Under the pieces are notes generated by a model. That model was not told the origin of the DNA, searched no databases, and saw nothing but the letters and a program-made list of their open reading frames with translations. Shown in pieces: positions 15,402 to 24,319 of a DNA stretch of 39,150 bases (positions are counted from its first letter, which is position 1; the number at the start of each line of letters is the position of its first letter). Origin of the DNA: JADFOB01 sp964651325 (lineage in GTDB: Bacteria; Planctomycetota; Phycisphaerae; UBA1845); assembly GCA_964651325.1 (NCBI GenBank), contig CAZYXP010000004.1, positions 1-39,150 of the forward strand. Reading direction: 5' to 3'. The translations under genes were made by a program, and so were the position numbers.

Positions 15402-16265
15402 ATGAAAACCGCGGAGTCGGTCATGTTCAACGCGTCAGGGGCGAAACGCGCGGAGGACGGTCTGGCGCCTGAGTCGCGCGGCCGTTCGGCTCCATCGCCG
15501 TTACGACCGGGTAGCGAAAGCCTGCGCCAAGCCGAAAAGCGGCATTTCTGGTTTGCCGGTCGCAATGCGCGGATCGTGGCGTACCTGAAGCAATGTGGTT
15601 TGGAGCCGCCTTCGCGCGTCGTCGAGGTCGGATGCGGCCGCGGAGCGGTGTTGAACGCGCTGGTGGACCGGGGATACAGCGCGGATGGAATCGAAATGCA
15701 TCGGGGACTTTGCGAAGAGGCGGCCAAAGACTGTCCTTCCGCCACGATTCACTGCATGGATGTCACCCGTGGCGATCGATTAACTGTGTTGGGGCGGTAC
15801 GCGTGCGTTGGAATCTTCGACGTCTTGGAGCACGCCCCGCAGCCGGCCGAACTGCTTCAGGCATGCGGGGATCTGTTGGTGCCCGATGGATTGCTTGTCG
15901 GCACGGTGCCGGCGCTCATGTCGCTATGGTCCTCCTTGGACGACGTGAGCGGGCACCAAATTCGCTACGAGCGAGCCACGCTGCGCCGCGATCTTGAAGG
16001 TGCCGGTTTCGAAGTCGTTGATATTCGCTATTTCTTCCAGGGGCTGGTGCCGATCTTGTGGTGGCAGCGCCGCGGCTTGCGCGCTACCCGGCGTGAATCG
16101 TTCGCCGATCAACAGCGAATCGTCGAAGAAGGGCTGAAGGTTCCCAGCGCGGCGGCCAACTTTGTGGGCAAGGCGCTTTGCAACGCCGAGCGCATGGTCG
16201 GGTCCGTGTTTCCTTTGGGGTTTTTGCCCGGCGCGTCGCTGCTCTTCTCTTGCCGCATACGCTGA
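15402..16265 (+). CDS. SAM-dependent methyltransferase
   Basis: Class I methyltransferase of the Methyltransf_23/UbiE-like type. An N-terminal EKRHFWFAGRN segment is typical of a subgroup often found in glycan and lipid gene clusters. The SAM loop VEVGCGRG is at residues 74-81, an acidic strand end follows at GIEMHRG, and FDVLEHAPQP and LVGTVPA complete the fold. A hydrophobic C-terminal patch (GFLPGASLLFSC) may touch the membrane. The start is uncertain: the ORF opens at a GTG at 15345, but ATG 15402 or 15423 is more natural, and no strong ribosome site separates them. Only plus-strand gene of the glycan region; substrate unknown. Confidence 0.82.
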   Translation: MKTAESVMFNASGAKRAEDGLAPESRGRSAPSPLRPGSESLRQAEKRHFWFAGRNARIVAYLKQCGLEPPSRVVEVGCGRGAVLNALVDRGYSADGIEMHRGLCEEAAKDCPSATIHCMDVTRGDRLTVLGRYACVGIFDVLEHAPQPAELLQACGDLLVPDGLLVGTVPALMSLWSSLDDVSGHQIRYERATLRRDLEGAGFEVVDIRYFFQGLVPILWWQRRGLRATRRESFADQQRIVEEGLKVPSAAANFVGKALCNAERMVGSVFPLGFLPGASLLFSCRIR

Positions 16266-16303
16266 CTCGCCGCGCTTGGTGGCGCTGAAGGCGTGCGCGT
16301 CGG

Positions 16304-18193
16304 CTAATGATGCCAGGATGCGGTGGCGTGCTCAAACAATTCGATCTGTTTCGGCCCAACGAGCGAGCGTGCCGCTGCGTAGGATGCTTGGGCTTGCTCG
16401 GGCAAGCCGAGGCGGGCCAGCATGCGTGCCTTGAGCGTCAGCGGGATGACCTTCGTTGACGGGCTAGCGAGCGGCAGGTTTGCCAGCATGTCGCAGATCG
16501 CCAGGGTGTGCCGTGGCAACAGGGCTTGTGGCGCTCTTTCAACCAGGAGATCGAGTCCGCGGAACTTGACCAGATCGAAGCCCGCCGGCGGCTCTCTTAA
16601 GCCGGTCGTGTGAAACAGATGCTCCGATTGGGGGGGGACCTCCCGAACGACGGCTGCATAGATTCTGCCTCGCCGCTGCCCTAAGCGGTCGAAGTGACTG
16701 TCGGAGATCGCCAGTGTCCAGGCGGCTTCGCAAAGCGCCCGTCCCTCTGACGGCCATTCGTATTTTCCGAAAAATCGCTTTTGGACTCGGCCGAACGGCG
16801 CATCGGTAAGGGTCAGAATCACGTCATCACCGGTCACACGAGTTTTCAGGTAGGCCGCGCATCCTTGCCAGTCAATGCGGCGAAAGCTCTGCGCTTCCGT
16901 CAGCGTTGCTGCGACCGGGTAGGAAATGGCAAGGCAGATCGTCGCCACGATGCCGGGCATGGCGAGGGAGCGGCGGGACCGCAGTTTCCTCGCGATCCAG
17001 GCCACAGCTAGCGACAACGGATAGGAAGCGAACAGCGCGGCCATCGGCATGAGGTAGAAATTGTATCGATCGTAGAAGAGGTGCGCGCCACCGACAAAGG
17101 CGTAGGCGATGGTGACCGCAGGACCCGCGGTGAGCATGACAAAGAGGACGCAGCGAGTCGGCAGAGAGGTTCTCTTTCTGGTGGCGATGACGCATGCGAT
17201 CCCCGCAAGAGCTAGTCCAAGAACCACGAATCCCAGGTTGGACCAGAGTGAGTGAATCGCGATCCACGAGTTTCTTGTGATTTGGGCGATCCAGGACAGA
17301 TCGAGCTCGTAAACGTTCTGAACAAATCGGGGCGTCGATGGTTGACTGCCGCTCCGGAGGAAGGCCAGCGGTCCCGGCAGCGCGTTCAGGCTGCTCAACA
17401 GAGCTACAATCCACGCCAGCGACAATGCGCCGGCGATCAACGTGGCGATCCACACACGGCGGAGCGTGTGCCAAGTGGTGTTGCCGGGTTCGCACGTTTT
17501 GAGGGGGCGACGGTGGATCGCGACGGCCAGCGTAAGCGCAGAGACGATGACTGCCATGAAGACGAAGGGAATGAATGACCGCGTTGTGGTGGCAATGACC
17601 GCGACCGCCCCGTACAGCAGCAACCGACCGAGGCTTGGTGTTTCAAAGCTTCGCAGCAGCAGCAGCAGCGTGGCCAGCATCATCGCAAGGCAAATGGCGT
17701 AGGGGCGCGCCTCCTGTGAGAGGACCAAGTGCAACCGGCAAAACGTAAGAATCGCTGCCGCAAAAAGCCCCGCGTGCCAGGAAAAGAGTCTCCGGCCAAG
17801 CAAGAAGCAGAACCAGATGCTCGCCACGCCCCACAGGGCAGCCGGAAGGCGACACATCCAGACCGTGGGGCTGATCCGGTAGGCCAGCCATCCGATGATG
17901 AAATCGGGCGGCCCAAATCCGTGCCGAGAAATCGCGTGCCACACCGTATACTGCAAGGGCAGGCGATACGAGTTGACCTGCAGGTATTCATCACCCCAGT
18001 AGCCCTCTCGATCCAGCCCGTGCAACCGAAGCCCGGCAGCGACGCCGAGAATAAGCACGAGCCAAATCCACCGCGGCATGATGTAGGATCGCACGTCAAA
18101 CCGGACCGCCGTCTTCGGGCGACTTGGCTCGACGCCTGCGGTTGCCCGGTAGGGATAGCGGACCGGATTCGACGGCGGCGTTAGTGACGTCAT
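16304..18193 (-). CDS. ArnT-like GT39 glycosyltransferase, last gene of glycan operon
   Basis: A 629-residue polytopic membrane protein with the first-loop motif GYWGDEYLQ (Asp68-Glu69), characteristic of GT39/GT83 enzymes such as ArnT and PMT that use polyprenyl-phosphate sugars at the periplasmic face. Hydrophobic helices run from about 42 to 430, with DRYNFYLMPM-like membrane-edge sequence near 380. A soluble C-terminal domain of about 190 residues follows and ends in helical, TPR-like segments (LARLGLPEQAQASYAAARSL). Its ATG overlaps the preceding aminotransferase stop as ATGA. Being last in the operon, it may transfer the sugar built by the upstream enzymes. The specific acceptor is unknown. 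Confidence 0.8.
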   Translation of the reverse strand: MTSLTPPSNPVRYPYRATAGVEPSRPKTAVRFDVRSYIMPRWIWLVLILGVAAGLRLHGLDREGYWGDEYLQVNSYRLPLQYTVWHAISRHGFGPPDFIIGWLAYRISPTVWMCRLPAALWGVASIWFCFLLGRRLFSWHAGLFAAAILTFCRLHLVLSQEARPYAICLAMMLATLLLLLRSFETPSLGRLLLYGAVAVIATTTRSFIPFVFMAVIVSALTLAVAIHRRPLKTCEPGNTTWHTLRRVWIATLIAGALSLAWIVALLSSLNALPGPLAFLRSGSQPSTPRFVQNVYELDLSWIAQITRNSWIAIHSLWSNLGFVVLGLALAGIACVIATRKRTSLPTRCVLFVMLTAGPAVTIAYAFVGGAHLFYDRYNFYLMPMAALFASYPLSLAVAWIARKLRSRRSLAMPGIVATICLAISYPVAATLTEAQSFRRIDWQGCAAYLKTRVTGDDVILTLTDAPFGRVQKRFFGKYEWPSEGRALCEAAWTLAISDSHFDRLGQRRGRIYAAVVREVPPQSEHLFHTTGLREPPAGFDLVKFRGLDLLVERAPQALLPRHTLAICDMLANLPLASPSTKVIPLTLKARMLARLGLPEQAQASYAAARSLVGPKQIELFEHATASWHH

Positions 18194-19416
18194 CGGCGAG
18201 ACACTTCCATCCGATTGGCCTCAAGCTCACTCGCTCGGTGCGATGCTTCCGCAGCGCCTGCGCGCCTCGGCCGAGTTGCCGCGATAGCGCCGGCCACGGC
18301 GCCGGCGACCCGCGCCACTTCTTCTTCGGACAACTGTGGATAGAGCGGCAGGCTGATGGTTCGCGCGCCAATGGATTCGGCGCAAGGGAAATCGCCCGGT
18401 TGAAAACCATAGCGCTCGCGGTAATAGGCCATGAGATGGACGGGTCGATAGTTCACGGCGACGCCAATGCCTCGGTTTTGCAGGTCGCCGAGCACGTCGT
18501 CCCGACGATCCGGATCGACCCAGATCGTCATGAGGTGCCGGGCCGACCACATTTCGTTGGCGACCGTAGGCCATTTGACGCCATCGATGTCGCCAAGCAA
18601 ATCTTCATAACGAAGGGCGAGGCATCGCCTTCGCACGCAGTTGCGATCCAGTCGCGCGATCTGAGGGAGCAGGAGCGACGCACGCAGATTATCAAGGTTG
18701 TACTTCCACCCGAACTCGGCCATATCCCAATGACGGTAAGGGCGGTCGTGTCGCTCAAAGGCGGAGGTCGTCATGCCGTGCAGCGACAATCGACGAACGC
18801 GATCGGCGAGTTCGGTGTTGTTTGTGGCGATCGCTCCTCCTTCGCCGCAGGTGATTGCTTTGGTGGCGTAGAACGAGAAGCAAGCGGCGTGGCTATCGCT
18901 GCCCGGTTTGACGTCCTGTCGTGTCGCTTCAAGGCAGTGGGCGCTGTCTTCAATCAGGCTCAGCCCGTGTTCGTCCGCCAGCGACTTCAGCGCTTTCATG
19001 TCGCACAGCAGACCGTACAGGTGAACCGGAATGATCGCCTTCGTTCGGTCGGTGATGCGGCAGCTTGCCGTTTCGGGCGTGAGGCATCCGGTGTGCGGAT
19101 CAACGTCGGCGAACACCGGCGTCGCCCCGGCCATGAGCACGGCGTTTGCGGTGGCGATGAAGGTCATGGCGGGCACGATCACTTCGTCGCCAGGGCCGAT
19201 GTCGCATGCAAGCAAGCTGAGATGAAGAGCGGCGGTGCAGGAATCCACGCCGACGACGTGCTTGACGCCCAGATACGCCGCCAGCGCCGCCTCCATCTCG
19301 CCCACCGCTTCGCCGGTCGTGAGCACAAGCGAATCCAGCGCGGCCGCGATCCGCTCTTTTTCTTCGAACCCCAGGGCATGGCGGAAAAACTCGATCTTGC
19401 TAGCAGGTGACTTCAT
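18190..19416 (-). CDS. DegT/DnrJ/EryC1/StrS aminotransferase, ArnB-like
   Basis: PLP enzyme that transfers an amino group, normally from glutamate, to a keto group of a nucleotide sugar. The 408-residue product shows TTGEAVGEMEAAL, the cofactor region IEDSAHCLEA, the PLP lysine Lys186 in SFYATKAITCGEGG, and a GWKYNLDNLRASLLLPQ segment. The layout LHGM..SAFER followed by KYNL is reminiscent of ArnB and other C4 sugar aminotransferases. The last 30 residues are an Arg/Ala/Glu-rich tail beyond the family end. Both ends overlap neighbouring genes as ATGA. The likely substrate is the keto sugar from the operon's SDR enzyme; this is inferred from context. Confidence 0.9.
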   Translation of the reverse strand: MKSPASKIEFFRHALGFEEKERIAAALDSLVLTTGEAVGEMEAALAAYLGVKHVVGVDSCTAALHLSLLACDIGPGDEVIVPAMTFIATANAVLMAGATPVFADVDPHTGCLTPETASCRITDRTKAIIPVHLYGLLCDMKALKSLADEHGLSLIEDSAHCLEATRQDVKPGSDSHAACFSFYATKAITCGEGGAIATNNTELADRVRRLSLHGMTTSAFERHDRPYRHWDMAEFGWKYNLDNLRASLLLPQIARLDRNCVRRRCLALRYEDLLGDIDGVKWPTVANEMWSARHLMTIWVDPDRRDDVLGDLQNRGIGVAVNYRPVHLMAYYRERYGFQPGDFPCAESIGARTISLPLYPQLSEEEVARVAGAVAGAIAATRPRRAGAAEASHRASELEANRMEVSRR

Positions 19417-20168
19417 GCCGCTGGGATTCCTTTCCCCGCCATCGCGAGCGATGGCCGAGCGTTCGTTTTAGATTGATTTGGCATCGGTTTGGCGAGGATA
19501 ATCTCTCTGGCGTCCGGGCCGCAATTCATCAACAGGTCTAGCGTTGAAAGAAACGGAACAAACGAATCCCAACATTGAGGGTATGTCGGATGCACGTACG
19601 ATTGAAACGTGGCGCTGATCCCGCGGCGTTCAAACGCGTCAACATCCAGGAACGACCGGGCCGTCTGACCGTCGTACAGTTCATCGGCACAGAGCGCTTG
19701 GCATATCCGCCACAGTTTTTCGCTCTTGTCATGCGTCTGGATGCTCAGCTCAGACGCACGCGATACCGGCGTCGTGATACCCAGCAGGCCGCGGAAGAGA
19801 TCGACCACGGCACCGTTGAGATCGGACAAGTATTCATGGCAGGGCTTGAGCGTGGCTTCGAGCTTGGAATAGCATTCATCGAAGTGCGGCGCTTTGGCGT
19901 AGGCACCTCGAATGAGGTTCAAGTGCTTCTTCGGCCAGGGCTGATCGTAGCAAACGCGAATCCGGCAAATCGGCGTGTCGGTCGGAGCCCTTTGAACGGG
20001 GACTGTCAACCACGCGGCTCCGTTGCGGGTCTTGATTCGATTCCGGTTGCGCCAGTCTTGCTTTGTGTATTGAACATCATCCAAATAGACGAAGTGATCC
20101 GTCTTAAGCATTTGCTCGAAGAAGCCGAGCCAGGGCATGTATCCCGGTTGAAGGATGGCGATTCTCAT
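19413..20168 (-). CDS. WbqC-like family protein
   Basis: The 251-residue product (ATG 20168) begins MRIAILQPGYMPWLGFFEQM and continues with FVYLDDVQYTKQDWRNRNRIKT, the hallmark start of the WbqC-like family, followed by WLTVPVQR and later YLS, SKLEATLKPCHEYL and YVHPTYPQ segments. WbqC-like proteins are common in O-antigen and surface-glycan clusters next to DegT aminotransferases; their biochemical role is poorly defined as far as I know. The in-frame extension to 20231 is less likely because the ATG at 20168 overlaps the upstream stop (ATGA). The stop likewise overlaps the next gene. Confidence 0.88.
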   Translation of the reverse strand: MRIAILQPGYMPWLGFFEQMLKTDHFVYLDDVQYTKQDWRNRNRIKTRNGAAWLTVPVQRAPTDTPICRIRVCYDQPWPKKHLNLIRGAYAKAPHFDECYSKLEATLKPCHEYLSDLNGAVVDLFRGLLGITTPVSRASELSIQTHDKSEKLWRICQALCADELYDGQTARSFLDVDAFERRGISATFQSYVHPTYPQCWDSFVPFLSTLDLLMNCGPDAREIILAKPMPNQSKTNARPSLAMAGKGIPAA

Positions 20169-21268
20169 GCGGTACACAGCTCCGCCTGCGGCATGGCCAG
20201 CTCGATACCGGCCATGATTTCTCGAACGCACGCCTCGACGGTTTCGTCTTCGACGGATGAATCGACGAGTAGATTGACCACCGTATGCTCGAACTGATCG
20301 CCACCGGCCATCGTCTTGCCCATGGGGCGCTTATGAAAGAGCCGGTCCACGGCCGGGTACCAGGTGCTGATCGGCAGATCGTGCGCGCGAACATGTTGGA
20401 CCACCAGATTGCGCATGTTCGCGGGCAGATGAAACGTGTATCGCCAACAGGCCTCGCCAGGGGTTGGCCGGCGATGGGTAATGTGCTGATGGTCTAGCAA
20501 TCGGCGATACCGATCCGCTCGCTCGTGGCGAACCTCGAGGATTTTGGGGAGGCGTTGCACCGCGCGCGTAACCGTCGTGGCCAACTCGGGCGGGGCGGAA
20601 GCCAGCAGAGCGGGGCGGTAGCAGCGGTAGATGGTTTGGTAAAGGCACGGATCCTGCAATCGGCGGTCGTTGCGCACCGTACGCAGAAGCGTCTGATAGC
20701 TACGCTCGTGATCGCTGCATTCTAGAGACCACACTGGAAGGGAGTCGATCAACCGATCGCATTCTTGGACGAGGTTGGCGTCGCGCGAGGCCAACGCGCC
20801 GCCGAATCCGACGTCCAGCGTTTTTCCATGTCCGAAGCTGTAAATCGAAGCGGCGCCCCAGCTGCCGACAGGGCGTTCGTTGATCGTAGCGCCCAGTGCG
20901 TTGCAGCAATCTTCGATGATGACCAGGTTTTTGACGCGCGCCCATGATTCAATCGCTTCCATCGCAAGGGGGGCGCCGAAGCCATGCACGGCGATCAGTC
21001 CCTTGCAACCGTCGCAGTAGGCCCGATCCAATTCGTCCGTCGTAAAATCTCCCTGGATCGGATCGACGTCGATGTATTGGGGAATCATGCCCGCTTCGAG
21101 GATGGCCGCCACGACCACCTCGCAGACGTTGATGGGTACAAGCACGCGGCTTCCACCCGGCAACATCGCGCGAAGCGACGCCCAAAGCGCGGTCGTGCCA
21201 CGCCCGCTGAGCAGAAAATGGTTCCATTCAAGAGACTCACTTAGCGTTGTGCGTTCTTGGGGTGTCAT
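20165..21268 (-). CDS. DegT-fold PLP aminotransferase, second and divergent
   Basis: A 367-residue PLP-fold protein. Evidence: SGRGTTALWASLRAM near residue 21, VLVPINVCEVVV near 42, IIEDCCNALGA at 117-126 with the cofactor-binding Asp, and SFGHGKTLDVGFGG with the PLP lysine Lys149. It is clearly different from the ArnB-like gene two positions downstream, with few shared positions outside the cofactor motifs, so the two probably act on different substrates. The ORF is open to 21700, but the ATG at 21268 overlaps the ATP-grasp stop (ATGA) and begins the conserved region, so I choose it. Exact reaction unknown. Confidence 0.85.
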   Translation of the reverse strand: MTPQERTTLSESLEWNHFLLSGRGTTALWASLRAMLPGGSRVLVPINVCEVVVAAILEAGMIPQYIDVDPIQGDFTTDELDRAYCDGCKGLIAVHGFGAPLAMEAIESWARVKNLVIIEDCCNALGATINERPVGSWGAASIYSFGHGKTLDVGFGGALASRDANLVQECDRLIDSLPVWSLECSDHERSYQTLLRTVRNDRRLQDPCLYQTIYRCYRPALLASAPPELATTVTRAVQRLPKILEVRHERADRYRRLLDHQHITHRRPTPGEACWRYTFHLPANMRNLVVQHVRAHDLPISTWYPAVDRLFHKRPMGKTMAGGDQFEHTVVNLLVDSSVEDETVEACVREIMAGIELAMPQAELCTA

Positions 21269-22278
21269 ACCATGGGCTCCATCGAATTCGTAGGTGGGCG
21301 TAGCGCCGGGCTGAACGATTCGTTCATGTAGCGCAGGACGGAACCGCCTACAATTCTGGGCGGCGGCGGAGTGAGCCCCAGCACGAACTGCTGGATCACC
21401 ATTTCGGGTTCGTTGAACCCGAAGTGAGCTCGTATGCCGGTGGTCCCGGAGAATCGGGGATTGATTTCCAGAATGGCGGGTCCGTCGGCAGTCTGGCGAA
21501 ACTGTATGTTGTTGACACCTTCGAGATTCGTGTTTCGAATGACGCCAGTGCAGAAGTCTTCGAGTTGCGGATCCTGAACAACCTTGGCCTTGTAGGTCAA
21601 TCCGAATTTGAGGCGACGTTGCAGGACGATGCAATGAACTTCGTTGTCCCGTGTGCGAAACGTGCCCGCGGTGTACTCGTCTCGCACCGTCCCGATACAA
21701 GGTTGGACGATGGGCTGCGGTACGATTTTCCGCAACCGGTCCAGCTCGGCTCGATTGTTGGCGACAAACAGGTGACGCGATCCGCCACCTCGGCGCGGTT
21801 TCATTATGATGGGGAACGAAGTCTCCAAGAGAAACTCATCGAGATCGGTGTCATGGTCGGCTCGAGCCGTGCGCGGCGCGGGAAGGCCACGCGCGACGAA
21901 CCAGCGATACGCTTGCCATTTGTCGTGGAACCGGCTCATTTCCTCGGGGCGGTTGATCATGATCCAGCAGTCAAGGTTGTTCATAAACTCGTCGCGGAAC
22001 TCGGGGAGCAGATCCAATTCCACATCCGGTGTCACGAAAATGGCCTTAATCCCGTGTTTGCCGACAACGTCGCGCAGCGATTGCACGTAGGCCTCGGGTT
22101 CTTGATCGGCTCGCGGTACCACGATAGCGTGGTCCACCCAATGCAGCCCGAGGGCTTCAGGGTCGGCGTCGGCGCCGAATAGGGTTAAGGGGATCTTGGA
22201 AGCGCGGCAGGCCTTGATGATGCCAAACGCAAGTTCCGAACCGCTTCCGGTAATCAGAATGGGAATCGGCTTGCCCAT
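21265..22278 (-). CDS. ATP-grasp ligase, carbamoyl-phosphate-synthase-like
   Basis: ATP-grasp enzymes activate a carboxylate as an acyl phosphate and join it to an amine or similar nucleophile. The 337-residue protein has an N-terminal Rossmann-like lobe (PILITGSGSELAFGIIKAC, FGADADPEALG), the ATP-binding lysine Lys160 in FPIIMKPRRGGGSR, and the metal-binding ILEINPRFSGTTG with Glu271 and Asn273. This subtype is frequent in surface polysaccharide clusters. The operon context, with two aminotransferases, suggests it forms an amide on an amino sugar, an inference. Starts 7 bases after the methyltransferase stop; overlaps the aminotransferase by ATGA. Confidence 0.88.
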   Translation of the reverse strand: MGKPIPILITGSGSELAFGIIKACRASKIPLTLFGADADPEALGLHWVDHAIVVPRADQEPEAYVQSLRDVVGKHGIKAIFVTPDVELDLLPEFRDEFMNNLDCWIMINRPEEMSRFHDKWQAYRWFVARGLPAPRTARADHDTDLDEFLLETSFPIIMKPRRGGGSRHLFVANNRAELDRLRKIVPQPIVQPCIGTVRDEYTAGTFRTRDNEVHCIVLQRRLKFGLTYKAKVVQDPQLEDFCTGVIRNTNLEGVNNIQFRQTADGPAILEINPRFSGTTGIRAHFGFNEPEMVIQQFVLGLTPPPPRIVGGSVLRYMNESFSPALRPPTNSMEPMV

Positions 22279-22285
22279 GAATCTC

Positions 22286-23116
22286 TCAGCTCCGTTTGGT
22301 CGCGCGAACGAAATTATGCCAACAGAGCCATCGAAGCGGAGCGTAGCGGCGCGCCGTCTTCTCGATCATCAGATAAAGTCGATCCAGCGGTTTGATGGCC
22401 CATTCCGGAAGAAACGTGATCCGCCGCAGGTCAGTGGTATACAGCCCGGAAAACGGCGGCGCAAACGTCAGGCCGATGTGCGTCTCGGGCTCGCAGCCAA
22501 CCTCGCGCAGCAGGCGGTTCAGTTCAACGGGTGTGAAGAAATGAATCTTGCCCGCCGGGTACATGCCCAGCCGGCGCATCACTGCAAAGCAGAGCCGCCA
22601 GTGAAGGGCGAATGCGTTGGGCACGTCAATGTACATCTGTCCGCCCGGCTTGAGCACCCGCGCCAACTCGCGAAATCCTTGTTCCCGATCGGCAATGTGG
22701 TCCAATACGGAGAGACAAAAGACCGCGTCGAATGAGTTGTCTGGGTATTGAATATCGAGCACGGACCCCGACTTGACGGTTTCGGCGCGTAGACCTTGGC
22801 GATCGAGAAACCGCTGCGTGTAGCGGACCATCTCGTTGGCGAAGTCAAACGCCCAGACTTGCGCGCCGTCGCGAAGGGCATAGGCGCAGTATTCTCCGTG
22901 GCCGCATCCCGCATCGAGCACCTTGTCTCCAGGAGCGATTCGAAACAGGTTTCGATAATGCGTCTGGCGAGCGATTCGGTTGATCGCCCAGTCCGATCCT
23001 TCCTTGCGCGGCGAGATGTCGGAGGCATACCCGTCCCAATTCATGTCGTAGGCGCATTGCGCTTCGACGGGTGGTTCACAGATCGCGGCGGCGGATCGGT
23101 CCTCGGTGCGCGTCAT
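22286..23116 (-). CDS. SAM-dependent methyltransferase of glycan operon
   Basis: Class I methyltransferase, 276 residues. VLDAGCGHGEY (66-76) is the SAM loop, AFDFANEMVRY the acidic second strand, SFDAVFCLSVLDHI and ELARVLKPGGQMYIDVPN the following core. The C-terminal part, rich in aromatic and basic residues (RRYAPLRWLCWHNF), may lie near the membrane. It lacks the HFWF-type N-terminus of the other methyltransferase at 15402, so the two are not recent duplicates. Probably methylates a sugar or the carrier-linked product. ATG overlaps the GT2 stop (ATGA). Confidence 0.88.
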   Translation of the reverse strand: MTRTEDRSAAAICEPPVEAQCAYDMNWDGYASDISPRKEGSDWAINRIARQTHYRNLFRIAPGDKVLDAGCGHGEYCAYALRDGAQVWAFDFANEMVRYTQRFLDRQGLRAETVKSGSVLDIQYPDNSFDAVFCLSVLDHIADREQGFRELARVLKPGGQMYIDVPNAFALHWRLCFAVMRRLGMYPAGKIHFFTPVELNRLLREVGCEPETHIGLTFAPPFSGLYTTDLRRITFLPEWAIKPLDRLYLMIEKTARRYAPLRWLCWHNFVRATKRS

Positions 23117-24270
23117 CGGCTTGGGCTCCTCTTGCCAGCGGTCATCGGGACGAGATGGGCCGACGCATCAGCGGTAGCGGGGCGGCCCGCAAAGGATGCC
23201 TCATTCCCGGGGAACTGCATGGGCATGCCGCGCAGTTTTAGATTGCGCATCAGCGCCTCGAGTTTGTAGCCGAGCATGCTCAGGGCCATGAACTGCCCGC
23301 CAAGGACGATTGCAAGCAGCCCTGCAAGCAGCATGTTTGTAGGTAGGGCGGTTTGACGGATCATGCCGTTGAGCACGATTCCGCCGCATAACGCGAGTCC
23401 TGCCATGGCCATGCCGCCGCCGGCGACAAGCAACCACGTCAGGGCGCGTGCTCCGGAGGAGTAATTCAGCATGGCTAGAGCGAGCGTCATGACGAGGCTC
23501 GTCACTCGGTATCGGCTGGCTCTGCCTTCCTGGGCAATCAGCCCAAGGTCTACCTCGCGGATCCGAAAGCCGGCGTAGGCCAGGAACATGGGCAGGTTTT
23601 GCGCGAGAATGGCGTTCTGCAAGGCCCGATCCACCACCGCGCTGCGCATGGCTTTCAGGGTTGAACCGGGATCCTGGAGTCTGGTTCGGCAAACGAAATT
23701 GGTTAAGAAGCTGACCGCGTAGGAGGCGGGGCGGCGCAGGAGGCCCACAGAGCGATCGTCTCGAATCGCGCTGGTGACGTCGCATTGTGGATCTATCTTC
23801 AGATCTTCTATTAGACGTTGTAGCTGATCTGCTTCGATGCGCACGTCGGCGTCCATGGTTATGACGATGGCCCCTCGTGCGGCCCCCATGCCGACAAGCG
23901 TGGCATGATGCTGGCCGGCGTTTCTAGGCAAGCGGACCAGGACGACTCGAGGATCGCTGACCGCCACCGCGCCAATCACGTCCGGCGTCTCATCGGTGCT
24001 CCCGTCGTCGACGGCCACGATTTCATAGTCGTAGCCGTTGTGCTTGAGGGCTTGGCTCAGGCGCGTCAGAAACCCCGTCGCCTGATTGGCTTCGTTGTAC
24101 ATCGGAACGACGACGGAGACATCCACACGTCGCGGCTCATCCGATGAGGCGGTCGCAGGCGCCGTACTCGCGCCGGCCGCCACGTTTTGTTGTGGCGGCT
24201 TTGAAACGAAGCCTCGTTCCTGGGGGCCGTGTCCGTATGGTGGCATGAGTTTTTCCGAAACGTCGGCCAT
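23113..24270 (-). CDS. ArnC/DPM1-like GT2 glycosyltransferase
   Basis: Family 2 glycosyltransferase that probably joins a nucleotide-activated sugar to polyprenyl phosphate at the inner face of the membrane. From the ATG at 24270 (385 residues) there is a Pro/Ala-rich, probably disordered N-terminus of about 45 residues, then SVVVPMYNEA, VDDGSTDETP (Asp88-Asp89 region), MDADVRIEADQL (DAD at 140-142), LQDPGSTLKAM, and two C-terminal membrane hairpin helices followed by LGYKLEALMRNLK. This architecture is that of ArnC and bactoprenol glucosyltransferases. The ORF also opens at a GTG (24342) overlapping the SDR gene by 23 bases; the ATG with upstream GAGAG is preferred. Confidence 0.87.
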   Translation of the reverse strand: MADVSEKLMPPYGHGPQERGFVSKPPQQNVAAGASTAPATASSDEPRRVDVSVVVPMYNEANQATGFLTRLSQALKHNGYDYEIVAVDDGSTDETPDVIGAVAVSDPRVVLVRLPRNAGQHHATLVGMGAARGAIVITMDADVRIEADQLQRLIEDLKIDPQCDVTSAIRDDRSVGLLRRPASYAVSFLTNFVCRTRLQDPGSTLKAMRSAVVDRALQNAILAQNLPMFLAYAGFRIREVDLGLIAQEGRASRYRVTSLVMTLALAMLNYSSGARALTWLLVAGGGMAMAGLALCGGIVLNGMIRQTALPTNMLLAGLLAIVLGGQFMALSMLGYKLEALMRNLKLRGMPMQFPGNEASFAGRPATADASAHLVPMTAGKRSPSR

Positions 24271-24319
24271 GGGCGCTCTCGTGGTGGTGGACAGTCGCCG
24301 GGATTCTTGATCGCGTTGG

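Noticed and set aside
13493..18193. Recent duplication of the two GT39-type genes
   Set aside because: They share topology and first-loop acidic residues, but the sequences and C-terminal domains differ clearly.
18124..19410. 428-residue plus-strand ORF opposite the DegT aminotransferase
   Set aside because: It is a mirror reading of a clear PLP enzyme gene; composition is Arg/His/Gly-rich with no family pattern.
20165..21700. 511-residue form of the aminotransferase
   Set aside because: The first 144 residues overlap the ATP-grasp gene in another frame and have no family character; the ATGA overlap marks the start at 21268.
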